This document shows positions 8,701 through 17,554 of a DNA stretch of 38,696 nucleotides, in pieces. This DNA comes from Acidobacteriota bacterium (GTDB lineage Bacteria; Acidobacteriota; Vicinamibacteria; Vicinamibacterales; CAVVIG01). Each line of letters begins with the position of its first letter. Position 1 is the first letter of the stretch. The stretch lies in contig JAHFUL010000012.1 in NCBI GenBank assembly GCA_023265155.1, forward strand, positions 1-38,696. The letters run 5' to 3'. The notes beneath the pieces were generated by a model that had not been told where the DNA came from, ran no database searches, and saw only the letters and a program-made list of their open reading frames with translations. Made by a program: the position numbers and the translations under genes.

Positions 8701-8955
8701 ATGAACGCCCGGGGTGTTCTGAAGACGGCGCTCATCGGATCGGTGGACGCGCCGACCAGCCGTCACACGGCGTTGCTGCCGAGTGACGCTCGTGACGACC
8801 GATTGATCGTCGAGCTCGACGCACCGTATCGAATCGACACCACGTCACTCGTCATCGAATTGTTCACCGCGGATGCGCGCTTCCGCCGGCTGCTCACCGA
8901 TCGCGAGCTCGGCGACTTCATCACGTGTGTCGCGGTCAGACGCGAACAGGCATGA
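8701..8955 (+). CDS. Small hypothetical protein in the polysaccharide operon
   Basis: An 84-residue ORF fills the space between the AsnB-type gene and the ABC permease. Its ATG lies one base after the AsnB stop, preceded by GAAGGGGG as a possible ribosome-binding site, and its stop overlaps the permease start (ATGA). The product is acidic to neutral with no signal peptide or membrane segment; the end contains RFRRLLTDRELGDFITCVAV. I recognise no family. Because the junctions match the coupling pattern of the whole operon, it is likely translated. Confidence 0.6.
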   Translation: MNARGVLKTALIGSVDAPTSRHTALLPSDARDDRLIVELDAPYRIDTTSLVIELFTADARFRRLLTDRELGDFITCVAVRREQA

Positions 8956-9797
8956 GCCAGGTGTCTCCGTATCCTGTCGCCCTCTCGACCCGCCGTCTCG
9001 CGGCGCAGAGCGGCTGGAGTCTCGGCCGCCTCACCGAGATCTGGGAGTACAGAGAGCTGCTGTATTTTCTGATCTGGCGCGACATCAAGGTCCGCTACAA
9101 GCAGACGGTGCTCGGTGCGGGCTGGGCGATCATCCAGCCGGTCCTCACGATGGTGGTCTTCACCATTTTCTTTGGCCGGCTCGCCGGCATGCCCTCTGAC
9201 GGCATTCCCTATCCCGTGTTCTCGATGGCAGCGCTCGTGCCCTGGACGTACTTTGCCACGGCGCTGTCGAGCGGCAGCCAATCGGTCGTCGGCAGCCAGC
9301 ACGTGATCTCCAAGGTGTATTTCCCGCGACTCATCTTTCCTCTGGTCTCCGTGCTCGGGCCGCTCGTTGATTTTGGCATTGCGTTTCTCGTGCTGATTGC
9401 CCTCATGTTCTGGTACGGCATCCTTCCGGGCGCTGCCGTCCTCTGGCTTCCTGCGCTGCTGCTTCTGTCGATCCTCACGGCTGCCGCGGGCAGCGTCTGG
9501 TTGTCCGCACTGAACGTCCAGTACCGCGACGTTCGCTACGTCGTGCCGTTTGTCATCCAGTTGTGGATGTTCGCCTCGCCGGTGATCTATCCGGCCTCCC
9601 ACGTTCCCGAGCGATGGCGGACGCTCTTCTTTCTCAATCCGATGGCGGGCGTCATCGAAGGCTTCCGCTCGGCCCTCGTTGGCGGCTCGTCCCCAGGGTG
9701 GATCACGCTCGTGTCGGCTGCCGTCGTCATCGTGTCGCTCGTCGCTGGCGCGGCGTACTTTCACCGGCTCGAAGGCACGTTCGCCGATCGCATCTGA
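8952..9797 (+). CDS. ABC-2 type polysaccharide exporter permease (Wzm/TagG-like)
   Basis: The 281-residue membrane protein has the ABC2_membrane signature LIWRDIKVRYKQTVLGAGWA followed by six predicted hydrophobic segments (IIQPVLTMVVFTIFF, ALVPWTYFATAL, the long LIFPLVSVLGPLVDFGIAFLVLIALMF, LWLPALLLLSILTAAAGSV, FVIQLWMFASPVIYP, SAAVVIVSLVAGAAYF). The C-terminal FLNPMAGVIEGFRSAL is typical of O-antigen and teichoic-acid exporters. It should pair with the next gene to move undecaprenyl-linked glycan across the inner membrane. ATG 8952 overlaps the stop of the preceding ORF, and its own stop overlaps the ATPase start (TGATG). Confidence 0.93.
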   Translation: MSQVSPYPVALSTRRLAAQSGWSLGRLTEIWEYRELLYFLIWRDIKVRYKQTVLGAGWAIIQPVLTMVVFTIFFGRLAGMPSDGIPYPVFSMAALVPWTYFATALSSGSQSVVGSQHVISKVYFPRLIFPLVSVLGPLVDFGIAFLVLIALMFWYGILPGAAVLWLPALLLLSILTAAAGSVWLSALNVQYRDVRYVVPFVIQLWMFASPVIYPASHVPERWRTLFFLNPMAGVIEGFRSALVGGSSPGWITLVSAAVVIVSLVAGAAYFHRLEGTFADRI

Positions 9798-11107
9798 TGG
9801 CCGGCGCCCCAGTCATTCGCGCGGAGCATCTCGGCAAACGCTATCGTCTCGGCGCGCGCGGGCGGCAGTCGTCCACGGCCGGAGATGCCATAGCCGCGGC
9901 TGCCAGCCGGTTGCTCGGGCGTCTCCGCATCGGTCGCTCCACCGAGGTTTCGGACGACATCCTCTGGGCCCTCGACGATCTGACGTTCGAAGTTCAACCC
10001 GGTGAAACGATCGGCATCATCGGCCGCAACGGAGCCGGGAAGTCCACACTGTTGAAGATCCTTTCCCGAATCATGGAGCCCACAACCGGGTTCGCGGAGA
10101 TCACCGGCCGCGTCGGCTCCCTCCTCGAGGTGGGCACCGGATTTCATGCTGACCTGACGGGGCGGGAGAACACCTATCTGAACGGCGCGATTCTCGGGAT
10201 GAAGCGCGCCGAGATCGAGCGCAAATTCGACGAGATCGTCGCATTTGCGGAAGTGGACCGCTTCATCGACACGCCCGTGAAGTTCTATTCGAGCGGGATG
10301 TACATGCGTCTCGCGTTTGCGGTGGCCGCCCATCTCGAAACCGAGATCCTCGTCATCGATGAAGTCCTTGCCGTTGGCGACATCCAGTTCCAGAGGAAAT
10401 GCCTCGGGAAGATGAACGACATCGCCAGGCACGGGCGTACGGTGTTGTTCATCAGCCACAACATGGAAGCCATTCAGCGGCTGTGTTCAAGAGGCATGCT
10501 CCTCGATCGAGGACGCCTCATGGCCAGCGGCTCGATTGGCGAGGTCGTGACAAAGTATCGCGCCACTGAGCGCAGGCTCGTCGATATCGGCCGCTTCAAT
10601 GCCCGCGGCCGCAGCGGTACCGGATGGGCGCGCATCAGAGACCTGCGGCTGGTCGACATTGCCGGCAGGCCGGTGCCTGGCCGGCCGGCGGAAGAAGATC
10701 TGACGTTCGTAGTCGATCTCGAGCTCCACAACGCCTCGATGGTCGGCGCCAGTCTTCGCGGACTGATTCTCGAGCTCGTGATCCACTCGGACCAGGGACA
10801 GCCTCTCGTCTCGCTCATGAGCATCGACGACGAGGGCGTTGAGCTGCCATCGGCGGCGGGCTGCCGCATCACCGCCACGCTCTCGGGTCCGACGTTTCTG
10901 CCGGGACGTTACCGGCTGAACGCATTCCTGGGAATTCCGTACCGGGAACACGTCGACGAAGTCCCTGATGCGCTCGAGTTCGAGGTGCTGTCGCCCGTGC
11001 ATCCGTGGCGGCCGTACGAGCTGCACAGCTCGCGACAGATCGTCTGTCGCAAAGCCAGCTGGACGTGCACCGTTGACGCGCCGTTTGCGGGAGCCTCAGT
11101 CCCATGA
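9797..11107 (+). CDS. ABC transporter ATPase with Wzt-type C-terminal domain
   Basis: The 436-residue protein is the nucleotide-binding partner of the Wzm-like permease. Walker A is GIIGRNGAGKSTLLK, the signature is YSSGMYMRLAFA as in Wzt/TagH proteins, Walker B is ILVIDEVLAVGD, and the H-loop is FISHNME. After about residue 255 a further 180 residues form a beta-rich extension (LRLVDIAGRPV, LILELVIHSDQGQPLVSL, LPGRYRLNAFLG) resembling the Wzt carbohydrate-binding domain, which reads the non-reducing end of the finished O-polysaccharide. Its presence implies that export is gated by a terminal sugar modification. A methyltransferase follows immediately (ATGA overlap). Confidence 0.93.
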   Translation: MAGAPVIRAEHLGKRYRLGARGRQSSTAGDAIAAAASRLLGRLRIGRSTEVSDDILWALDDLTFEVQPGETIGIIGRNGAGKSTLLKILSRIMEPTTGFAEITGRVGSLLEVGTGFHADLTGRENTYLNGAILGMKRAEIERKFDEIVAFAEVDRFIDTPVKFYSSGMYMRLAFAVAAHLETEILVIDEVLAVGDIQFQRKCLGKMNDIARHGRTVLFISHNMEAIQRLCSRGMLLDRGRLMASGSIGEVVTKYRATERRLVDIGRFNARGRSGTGWARIRDLRLVDIAGRPVPGRPAEEDLTFVVDLELHNASMVGASLRGLILELVIHSDQGQPLVSLMSIDDEGVELPSAAGCRITATLSGPTFLPGRYRLNAFLGIPYREHVDEVPDALEFEVLSPVHPWRPYELHSSRQIVCRKASWTCTVDAPFAGASVP

Positions 11108-11919
11108 GCGCTCCTCAGAAGGCCAAAGCGCTCGCGAAGCGGATTCTTGGCCGCCATCCGATGGTCACGGTGCCGCCGGCCGTGGCGAACACGTATGTCG
11201 AGGCCGGCAACCAATGGTACCGGCCGACGCTCGGCGGCGCGCTGACGCTGGCGCCGCGTCTCGGAGGCGGCCGTGTCGTGCGGGAGGCGCTGGCGATCCT
11301 CGATCGTCTGGGCGAGGACGTCTACCTCACGTTCGTGCGCAATTTCTATCTCGCCGGTCTCGCGAAGTACGGCGACGGTTGGCAGTATGCGGACATCAAT
11401 ACGGCGCTCGTCGGGCTCGCGGAGGTTTTACAACCAGCCGCGTACCTGGAAATCGGCGTGCGCCGCGGTCGGAGCCTGGCGATGGTGGCCTCGAAGGCGC
11501 CCGCCTGCCACATCGTGGCGTGCGACCTGTTCATTGAGAACTACGCCAACATGGAGAATCCCGGCCCCGACTTCGTGCGCAGTGAGGTTCAACGCTTCGG
11601 GTTCTCCGGAACCCTCGAGTTCATCGTCGGCGATTCGACCAGAGTACTGTCGCCATTCTTCGACGAGCGCCCCGGCCTTTTCTTCGACATCATTACCGTC
11701 GACGGCGATCACACAGCCGCGGGCGCTCACGCGGATCTGATCAACGTCATGCCGCGGCTCAAGATTGGCGGCGCCCTCGTCTTCGACGATGTGTCGAACC
11801 CGTCTCATCCGGAGCTCGGCCAGGTGTGGCGCGACACCGTCGTCGCGCGATCCGAGCTCTCGACGTTCACTTTCGACGAGATTGGATTCGGTGTTGGAGT
11901 GGCGATTCGCCATGCGTGA
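11104..11919 (+). CDS. Class I SAM-dependent methyltransferase (Methyltransf_24-like)
   Basis: This 271-residue protein contains a Rossmann methyltransferase core: YLEIGVRRGRSLAMVA (motif I), HIVACDLF, FIVGDSTRVL and FDIITVDGDHTAAGAHADL. GGALVFDDV gives the acidic residues typical of Methyltransf_24/O-methyltransferase-like folds. The first 90 residues are less conserved. Directly downstream of the Wzt-like ATPase, it may add a capping or tailoring methyl group to the glycan; this role is inferred from position. It overlaps the ATPase (ATGA) and the following epimerase by 8 bp. Confidence 0.8.
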   Translation: MSAPQKAKALAKRILGRHPMVTVPPAVANTYVEAGNQWYRPTLGGALTLAPRLGGGRVVREALAILDRLGEDVYLTFVRNFYLAGLAKYGDGWQYADINTALVGLAEVLQPAAYLEIGVRRGRSLAMVASKAPACHIVACDLFIENYANMENPGPDFVRSEVQRFGFSGTLEFIVGDSTRVLSPFFDERPGLFFDIITVDGDHTAAGAHADLINVMPRLKIGGALVFDDVSNPSHPELGQVWRDTVVARSELSTFTFDEIGFGVGVAIRHA

Positions 11920-12841
11920 CAAGAACCAGAAAGCCGTTGTCACCGGCGGGAGCGGCTTCATCGGTCAGGCGCTCGTCGCGCATCTGCGGTTGGGCGGCTG
12001 GCAGGTCCTCGCCGTGGATCGCCAGCCGTTCCCCGACGCGGCGCAGCCGGCGATGGCCGCCGACGTCGCCCAGCCGGGTGCGCTTGCGCGCGTGGTGGAC
12101 GAGCGCACGACCATCTTCCACCTTGCAGCCTCGGCTGATGTCGCCGCCTCGGTGGCGAGTCCGCGCCGCGACTTCGACAACACCTTCCGGGGCGTCTTCG
12201 AGGTCCTCGAGGCGGCGCGGGACGTGAACTGCAAGGTCATTTTTCCCTCGACGGCGTCGATTTTCGACGCGAGCCATCAACTGCCGCTTCCCGAGCGCGC
12301 GTTCCCGCGGCCGTCCTCGCCCTATGCCGCGGGGAAGCTTGGCGGCGAGGCGTACTGTCACGCGTACCACCGGAGCTATGGCCTGGACGTTCGCATCGCG
12401 CGGCTGTTCAGCGTCTACGGCCCGGGCATGTACCGATTCGCGATCCACGATCTCATCCGAAAAATCCAGGCGAACCCGGAAGAAATCGAGCTGCTCGGTG
12501 ACGGCACGCAAGTGCGCGACTATCTGTACATTGATGATGCGGTGCGCGGTCTCGAGATGATTGCGACGCAGGCAGATCCTGGGGAGGACTACAACCTTGC
12601 GTCGGGTGTTCCCGTGCGCCTCTGCGACCTGGCGCGCACGATTGCCGAGTTGATGGGCCGCCCGAACATCCGCATCGTGCCGACCGGCCGCTCGTTCCCC
12701 GGGGATACGCCCCGCTGGTTTGCGGACATCTCGAAGATCCGCCGGCTCGGCTTCGAGCCCAGAGTGGATTTTCGCGCCGGGCTGCAGCGAACGATCGCGG
12801 CGCTCGTTCCAACATCCGGCGAAGTGGTGGCCACGCGGTGA
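11912..12841 (+). CDS. NAD-dependent nucleotide-sugar epimerase/dehydratase (extended SDR)
   Basis: The 309-residue protein is an extended short-chain dehydrogenase. The NAD-binding TGGSGFIGQALV lies at the N-terminus, FHLAASADVAASV follows, the active-site serine/threonine is in IFPSTASIF and the YxxxK pair in SPYAAGK. Later ARLFSVYGPGM and VRDYLYIDDAVRGLEM are typical of UDP-glucose 4-epimerase-type enzymes. The exact substrate (UDP-Glc, UDP-GlcNAc or a uronate) cannot be read from sequence alone. ATG 11912 lies inside the previous gene's end. Its stop overlaps the next start. Confidence 0.88.
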   Translation: MRDKNQKAVVTGGSGFIGQALVAHLRLGGWQVLAVDRQPFPDAAQPAMAADVAQPGALARVVDERTTIFHLAASADVAASVASPRRDFDNTFRGVFEVLEAARDVNCKVIFPSTASIFDASHQLPLPERAFPRPSSPYAAGKLGGEAYCHAYHRSYGLDVRIARLFSVYGPGMYRFAIHDLIRKIQANPEEIELLGDGTQVRDYLYIDDAVRGLEMIATQADPGEDYNLASGVPVRLCDLARTIAELMGRPNIRIVPTGRSFPGDTPRWFADISKIRRLGFEPRVDFRAGLQRTIAALVPTSGEVVATR

Positions 12842-14016
12842 TGGAGCCCCGCGACGAGGTGGCGTACGTGCTGCCAGACAAACTGGGCGGCGTCTTCAAC
12901 TACGTGGGCAATCTGCTTGCGCACCGGCGCGACGATCGCCTCTCGGCTGCCGCGATTCGCACCGACAACGCGTCGGACGCTGACGCCAGATGCGAGGAGC
13001 CGCTTCGGGCCGATCGCGAGGTCCGCTTTTCCTACGCGCTGCCTCCGGAGAACATCTACTCGGTTCTGCGCCGTCTCGCGCGCGTGTTTTCCGGGCGGCC
13101 TGGCGTCATCGTCGCCAATGACTGGATCGAGCTGGCGCTCACGGCGATCCACGACACGGGGCGGGCCGTCGTGGCGATTACACATGGAGATTTCGACTAC
13201 TACTACGACCTCGCCCTGCGGCATCGCGATACGATCGATGCCTACGTGACGTACAGCGAGCGGATGTTCCAGCGGTTGCGTGAACTGTTGCCAGAGCGTC
13301 GCGACACGATCTTCTTCCTGCCGTACGGAGTGGTGATCCCCGTCGTGGTCCGGCACCCGGCCGACGGCCCGTTGAGGCTTCTCTATGTCGGAAGGCTGAC
13401 GCGCGCAAAAGGCGTGTTCGACTTGCCGGCGATCGACGCCCGGCTTCGCGAGAGGGGCGTTGACGTCGCGTGGACGATCCAAGGCACGGGACCGCACGAA
13501 GCGGCGCTGAGAGACGCGTGGCGCGATGCGCACGACATCCGCTGGACCGGCATGCAGCCGATGGCGGACGTGCTGCGGTTGTACGCGTCGCACGATGTGC
13601 TCGTGATGCCCAGCCGCAACGAAGGCCTTCCGGTCGCACTGCTCGAGGCGGGGGCCGCTGGAGTCGTGCCGGTCGCGAGCAATCTCGCCAGCGGGATTCC
13701 CGACGTCGTACTACCCGGGCTGACCGGCTACCGTCCCGAACCGGGCGACATCGACGGATTTGCGGAAGCGATCGCGTCGCTCGCGGCTGACCGCGACGAG
13801 CTCGAACGGATGAGCCGCCGCGTCCGCGAGCGCGTGGCGGCAACGTACGACGCGTCGATGTGCACGGCGGCGTACGAGCGGCTGTTTGCCGACTGGCGCC
13901 AATGGAAACGGGTGCGGCCGGCTCGCGTGCATCTGTCGTACGGGAGCCGTCTCGACCAGCCGTGGCTGCCCAATCCGCTGGTGCGCGCGCTTCGATCGAC
14001 ATGGATGAAGTCGTGA
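12841..14016 (+). CDS. GT4-family glycosyltransferase
   Basis: A 391-residue GT-B fold enzyme. The C-terminal donor-binding domain begins at LRLLYVGRLTRAKGVFDL and includes IQGTGPHEAALRDA, HDVLVMPSRNEGLPVALLEA (an E-x7-E motif) and GLTGYRPEPGDI. The N-terminal half starts with VAYVLPDKLGGVFNYVGNLL, the glycine-rich acceptor loop. It should transfer a sugar from a nucleotide donor to the lipid-linked glycan on the cytoplasmic side of the membrane. A GTG at 12838 is an alternative start; ATG 12841 shares its A with the preceding TGA. Confidence 0.88.
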   Translation: MEPRDEVAYVLPDKLGGVFNYVGNLLAHRRDDRLSAAAIRTDNASDADARCEEPLRADREVRFSYALPPENIYSVLRRLARVFSGRPGVIVANDWIELALTAIHDTGRAVVAITHGDFDYYYDLALRHRDTIDAYVTYSERMFQRLRELLPERRDTIFFLPYGVVIPVVVRHPADGPLRLLYVGRLTRAKGVFDLPAIDARLRERGVDVAWTIQGTGPHEAALRDAWRDAHDIRWTGMQPMADVLRLYASHDVLVMPSRNEGLPVALLEAGAAGVVPVASNLASGIPDVVLPGLTGYRPEPGDIDGFAEAIASLAADRDELERMSRRVRERVAATYDASMCTAAYERLFADWRQWKRVRPARVHLSYGSRLDQPWLPNPLVRALRSTWMKS

Positions 14017-14960
14017 GCACGGCAGACCCCAAGTCCAGCGGCGCGGTGCCCCTGGTCAGCGTGCTGATGACGGCCTACAACCGCGAGGATTACATCGGCG
14101 AGGCGATCGAGAGCGTCCTTGCCCAGACGTTCGCGAGTTTCGAGCTCATCGTCGTCGACGACCGGTCGACGGATCGCACGCGGGAGGTGGTCCAGCACTA
14201 CCTCGGCGATCCGCGCGTGCGTCTCGTCTGCAACGATCGCAATCTTGGCGACTACCCGAATCGCAATCACGCCTCGACGTTCGCGCGGGGCGAGCTCATG
14301 AAGTACCACGATTCCGACGACCTGATGTATCCGCACTGCCTCGAGATCATGGTCAGCGCGCTTCAGGCGCATCCCTCGGCAGCGTTTGCATTGTCGGGCA
14401 ATGCCGGGTGGCCAGGCGGACCGTCGCCGATGCTCCTCACGCCGCGGATGTGCTATCAGCGCGAGTTTCTCGGCAGCGGCGCGGTGTTCCGCCCGGGGCC
14501 GGCAGGCGCGCTGTTCCGGACCGGCGCGTTCGTCGAACTGGGTCGGTTCCCTCTCGGTGGGATCCATTCCGACACGCTCTTCTGGATCGCTGCGTGCGCC
14601 AGGCGATCGGTCGTGCTGACGCAGGGCGATCTCCTCTATTACCGCGTGCACGCCGGCCAGGAGCTCCAACGACTCGACGTCTCGTACGAGTTGGCGCGGC
14701 TCGAGGGGATCATGTTTCGCGCGATCGACGCCCCCGAATGCCCGCTCGACGCCGCGGAGCGTGAGCAGGCGAAGCGGAACCTTGTGGCAGGGTTCATCAG
14801 GCGCACGATCCGCGACGTGCGAAACGTTCAACCGCGGCTCGCACTGTTCCGGCTGAAACACAGCGGCTTGAGTCTTGTGGAATGGCTCCGCTACACGCGT
14901 CGCCCGCGGCGCCAGACCGCGGCCGGGACGCCGCCACCGCTCGCCAAGGAACAAGGGTGA
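14001..14960 (+). CDS. GT2-family glycosyltransferase
   Basis: The 319-residue protein is a GT-A glycosyltransferase and the only GT2 in the locus. It shows PLVSVLMTAYNREDYIGEAI, ELIVVDDRSTDRTREVV, NRNLGDYPNRNHA and the metal-binding HDSDDLMYPHC. An inverting enzyme using nucleotide sugar is expected. ATG 14001 is listed; a GTG at 14013 gives the 4-bp GTGA overlap with the previous stop that is usual in this operon and may be the real start, shortening the protein by four residues. The C-terminal tail (RRPRRQTAAG) is basic. Confidence 0.88.
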   Translation: MDEVVSTADPKSSGAVPLVSVLMTAYNREDYIGEAIESVLAQTFASFELIVVDDRSTDRTREVVQHYLGDPRVRLVCNDRNLGDYPNRNHASTFARGELMKYHDSDDLMYPHCLEIMVSALQAHPSAAFALSGNAGWPGGPSPMLLTPRMCYQREFLGSGAVFRPGPAGALFRTGAFVELGRFPLGGIHSDTLFWIAACARRSVVLTQGDLLYYRVHAGQELQRLDVSYELARLEGIMFRAIDAPECPLDAAEREQAKRNLVAGFIRRTIRDVRNVQPRLALFRLKHSGLSLVEWLRYTRRPRRQTAAGTPPPLAKEQG

Positions 14961-16309
14961 AGGTCGCACACGCCCTCGGCTGGTACTACCCCGAGAGTCT
15001 TGGGGGGACCGAGATTTACGTGTCCGGGCTGTGCCGCCGCCTGCGGCACGCCGGGCATGACGTGTACGTCGCGGCTCCCGAAGCCGGTCGCGAGGGCACC
15101 GCGGCATATTGCCACGAAGGGACTCCGGTTTTTCGGTATCCGATCCCCGCCGCACCGTCCCGTGATGAAGCTCAGGGGCGGAAGGCCGCTCGCGGCGCCG
15201 AGCTGTTCCATCGCTGGCTCGCGGAGCTTCGTCCCGACGTCCTGCACGTGCACAGCCTTGTCACCGGTCTTGGATTGCACGAACTGAGGGCGGCCAGGCG
15301 CCTCGGGATCCAGATCGTGCTCACGCATCATCTTCCCTCGCTTGGCTACATCTGCCGCCGCGGCACGCTGCTGGAGCGTGACGCGCGGCCGTGCGACGGC
15401 CTGGCTTCGCCGGGACGTTGCGCCGCCTGCATGCTTATCTCGCGCGGCCTTCCCACTTTGGCGGCCGAGACCCTGGCGCTTCTGCCGCCGCGGGTCAGCA
15501 CGGCACTCGGGGTGATGCCGGGGGCGCTCGGGACCGGCTTCGGCATGACGGCATCAATTGCCGAGGACGCGCGCCGCGAACGCGAGCTCTCGACACTCGT
15601 CGACTGGCAGGTCGTGCTGAACGAGTCGGCACGCCGGATCATCGCCGCCAATGGCCTGCCGACCGATCGCATCGTCCTCAATCGCCTCGGTATCGATCAC
15701 CAGACAGTTGTCAGGAAGCCGCCGATCGAGGAGGCGCCGACCCGACGGCCGATCCGCATCGGCTATCTCGGGCGGATCGATCGCACCAAGGGCGTGCGCG
15801 AACTGGTCCTCGCTGCTGCGAAGGTGCCGCGCGAGATCCGATTCACGCTTGAAATCAGAGGACCGGTGCGAGTGGAAGCCGAGCGTCGCCTGCATGAAGA
15901 ATTGCAGCGAATCGCCCTCGGCGATTCGCGGGTGATATTCAGCCCGGAAGTGACGTCTGCCGAAGTGCCCTCGGTCCTTGCCGGGTTCGACGTTCTTTGC
16001 TGCCCATCGACCTGGTTCGAAAATGGCCCGACCGTGGCGCTGGAAGCCATGAGCGTCGGAACACCGCTCATTGCGAGCCGCCTAGGCAATCTCGCCGAGA
16101 TCGTCGAAGACGATGTGAACGGGCGGCTCGTGCCGCCTGGCGACGTCGACGCGCTTTCAGCGGCGCTCGGACAGGCCGCGGACGATCCGGCTGGAACGAT
16201 CGACCGGTGGCGTGCCTGTCTCGGCGCGGTGCGGTCGCTCGATGAAATCGCCGACGACTATCTGGCGCTCTACGCGCGCCTCGATGTCAGACAGGCGCAG
16301 GCTTCCTAG
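14957..16309 (+). CDS. GT4-family glycosyltransferase
   Basis: A 450-residue GT-B enzyme starting at GTG 14957 (GTGA overlap, AAGGAACAAGG upstream). The N-terminal acceptor domain has GWYYPESLGGTEIYVSGL and VLHVHSLVTGLGLHEL. A cysteine-bearing insert (YICRRGTLLERDARPCDG, PGRCAACM) lies near residues 130-160 and is found in several GT4 enzymes. The C-terminal domain has IGYLGRIDRTKGVREL and the E-x7-E box in WFENGPTVALEAM, ending in EIVEDDVNGRLVPPGD. Sugar specificity cannot be inferred. Confidence 0.9.
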   Translation: MKVAHALGWYYPESLGGTEIYVSGLCRRLRHAGHDVYVAAPEAGREGTAAYCHEGTPVFRYPIPAAPSRDEAQGRKAARGAELFHRWLAELRPDVLHVHSLVTGLGLHELRAARRLGIQIVLTHHLPSLGYICRRGTLLERDARPCDGLASPGRCAACMLISRGLPTLAAETLALLPPRVSTALGVMPGALGTGFGMTASIAEDARRERELSTLVDWQVVLNESARRIIAANGLPTDRIVLNRLGIDHQTVVRKPPIEEAPTRRPIRIGYLGRIDRTKGVRELVLAAAKVPREIRFTLEIRGPVRVEAERRLHEELQRIALGDSRVIFSPEVTSAEVPSVLAGFDVLCCPSTWFENGPTVALEAMSVGTPLIASRLGNLAEIVEDDVNGRLVPPGDVDALSAALGQAADDPAGTIDRWRACLGAVRSLDEIADDYLALYARLDVRQAQAS

Positions 16310-16315
16310 ATCCAC

Positions 16316-17554
16316 ATGGCCCGGATCTGCGTGATGACTGCCGGCCATCTGGCCACCTGCCCGCGAATGACCAAAGCTGCCGACGCGCTTTCAGCAGCCG
16401 GTCATGACGTTCGCGTCGTCAGCACCCGACACACCCCGTGGGCCGTGGAGGCAGACGACGAGATACGCGCGACCCGGTCATGGCCATGGAGCGTCGTCGA
16501 CTATCGGAAGGACGCGGCGCGACTGCTGTACGTGAAGTCCGGCCTGAGGGGTCGCTCGGCCCTGGCCATGGCGAGGCAGCTGGGCGCGTCGCAGGTGCCC
16601 TTCGCTGTGGGCGTCCACGCGTATGCTCGGGTCCATCCGGAACTGGTGAGCGCGGCGCTCGAGGAGCCGGCCGATCTTTTCTATGGTGGGACCACCGGGG
16701 CGATCGCGGCAGCCGCCGAGGCGGCCTGCCGCGCCGGCGCGCCCTATGGTCTCGACCTCGAGGACTTTCACGCCGAGGAACAGGAAGGTCCAGACGGTCC
16801 GTTGATGAACGCCCTGGGCGATCGCATCGTGGCGCGCGTGGCCCCGGACGCGGCCTTCGTGACGACGTCGAGCGGCGCGAACGCCGCGGAGTACCGCCGC
16901 CGGTACCGCGTCCACGCGGTGACGATCAACAACACGTTTCCGCTTCCGCTGCACACGCCGGCGATCGCCCGCCGCGACGGGTCGCCACTGAGGGCGTACT
17001 GGTTCAGTCAGACGATCGGATCGGGACGCGGTCTCGAGGGGTTCATCAGGGGGGCCGGCGCCGCGCACGTCCCCGTCGAGCTTCATCTCCGCGGCCGCTC
17101 GTCCGCAGGATATGTCGAGACGCTCAAACAGCTGGCCGCGTCGCTGGCACCCCAACTCTCGATCGTCACGTCCGAACCGGCGTCGCCGGACAGGATGGTC
17201 GCGCTTTGTGAAGATCACGACTTTGGCCTGGCGATCGAGGAAGGCCACATGCTGAGCCGACAGTTCAGTCTGAGCAACAAGGCCCTGACGTATATCCTCG
17301 GGGGCCTTGCGGTTGTCCTGACCGACACCGAGGGTCAGCGTGAACTGGGACAGGGCGTCGGGGAGGGCGCTCTCATCTATCGCGAAGGGGACTACGAGAC
17401 GCTCGCACAGGGTCTCCGCCGCTGGTATCAGGAACCGGAGCGTTTGCTCGCCGCGCGTCGCGCAGCATGGGCCGCAGCGGCCGGGCGCTGGCACTGGGAG
17501 CATGCTTCCCAAAGCGGCGCGCTCGTGGCGGCCGTTGGACGCGTCCTCTCATGA
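16316..17554 (+). CDS. Divergent GT-B (GT4-like) glycosyltransferase
   Basis: This 412-residue protein begins RICVMTAGHLATCPRMTKAA, a GT-B style N-terminus, and keeps LHLRGRSSAGYVETLKQLA and DFGLAIEEGHMLSRQFSLSN in the donor domain. The usual E-x7-E pair is replaced by a SLSNKALTYILGGLAVVLTD segment like that in the SxPNK/Y subgroup. HDVRVVSTRHTPWAV and LFYGGTTGAIAAAAEA are in the acceptor half. It is separated from the previous gene by 6 bp. It is less certain than its neighbours but probably a glycosyltransferase. Confidence 0.75.
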   Translation: MARICVMTAGHLATCPRMTKAADALSAAGHDVRVVSTRHTPWAVEADDEIRATRSWPWSVVDYRKDAARLLYVKSGLRGRSALAMARQLGASQVPFAVGVHAYARVHPELVSAALEEPADLFYGGTTGAIAAAAEAACRAGAPYGLDLEDFHAEEQEGPDGPLMNALGDRIVARVAPDAAFVTTSSGANAAEYRRRYRVHAVTINNTFPLPLHTPAIARRDGSPLRAYWFSQTIGSGRGLEGFIRGAGAAHVPVELHLRGRSSAGYVETLKQLAASLAPQLSIVTSEPASPDRMVALCEDHDFGLAIEEGHMLSRQFSLSNKALTYILGGLAVVLTDTEGQRELGQGVGEGALIYREGDYETLAQGLRRWYQEPERLLAARRAAWAAAAGRWHWEHASQSGALVAAVGRVLS

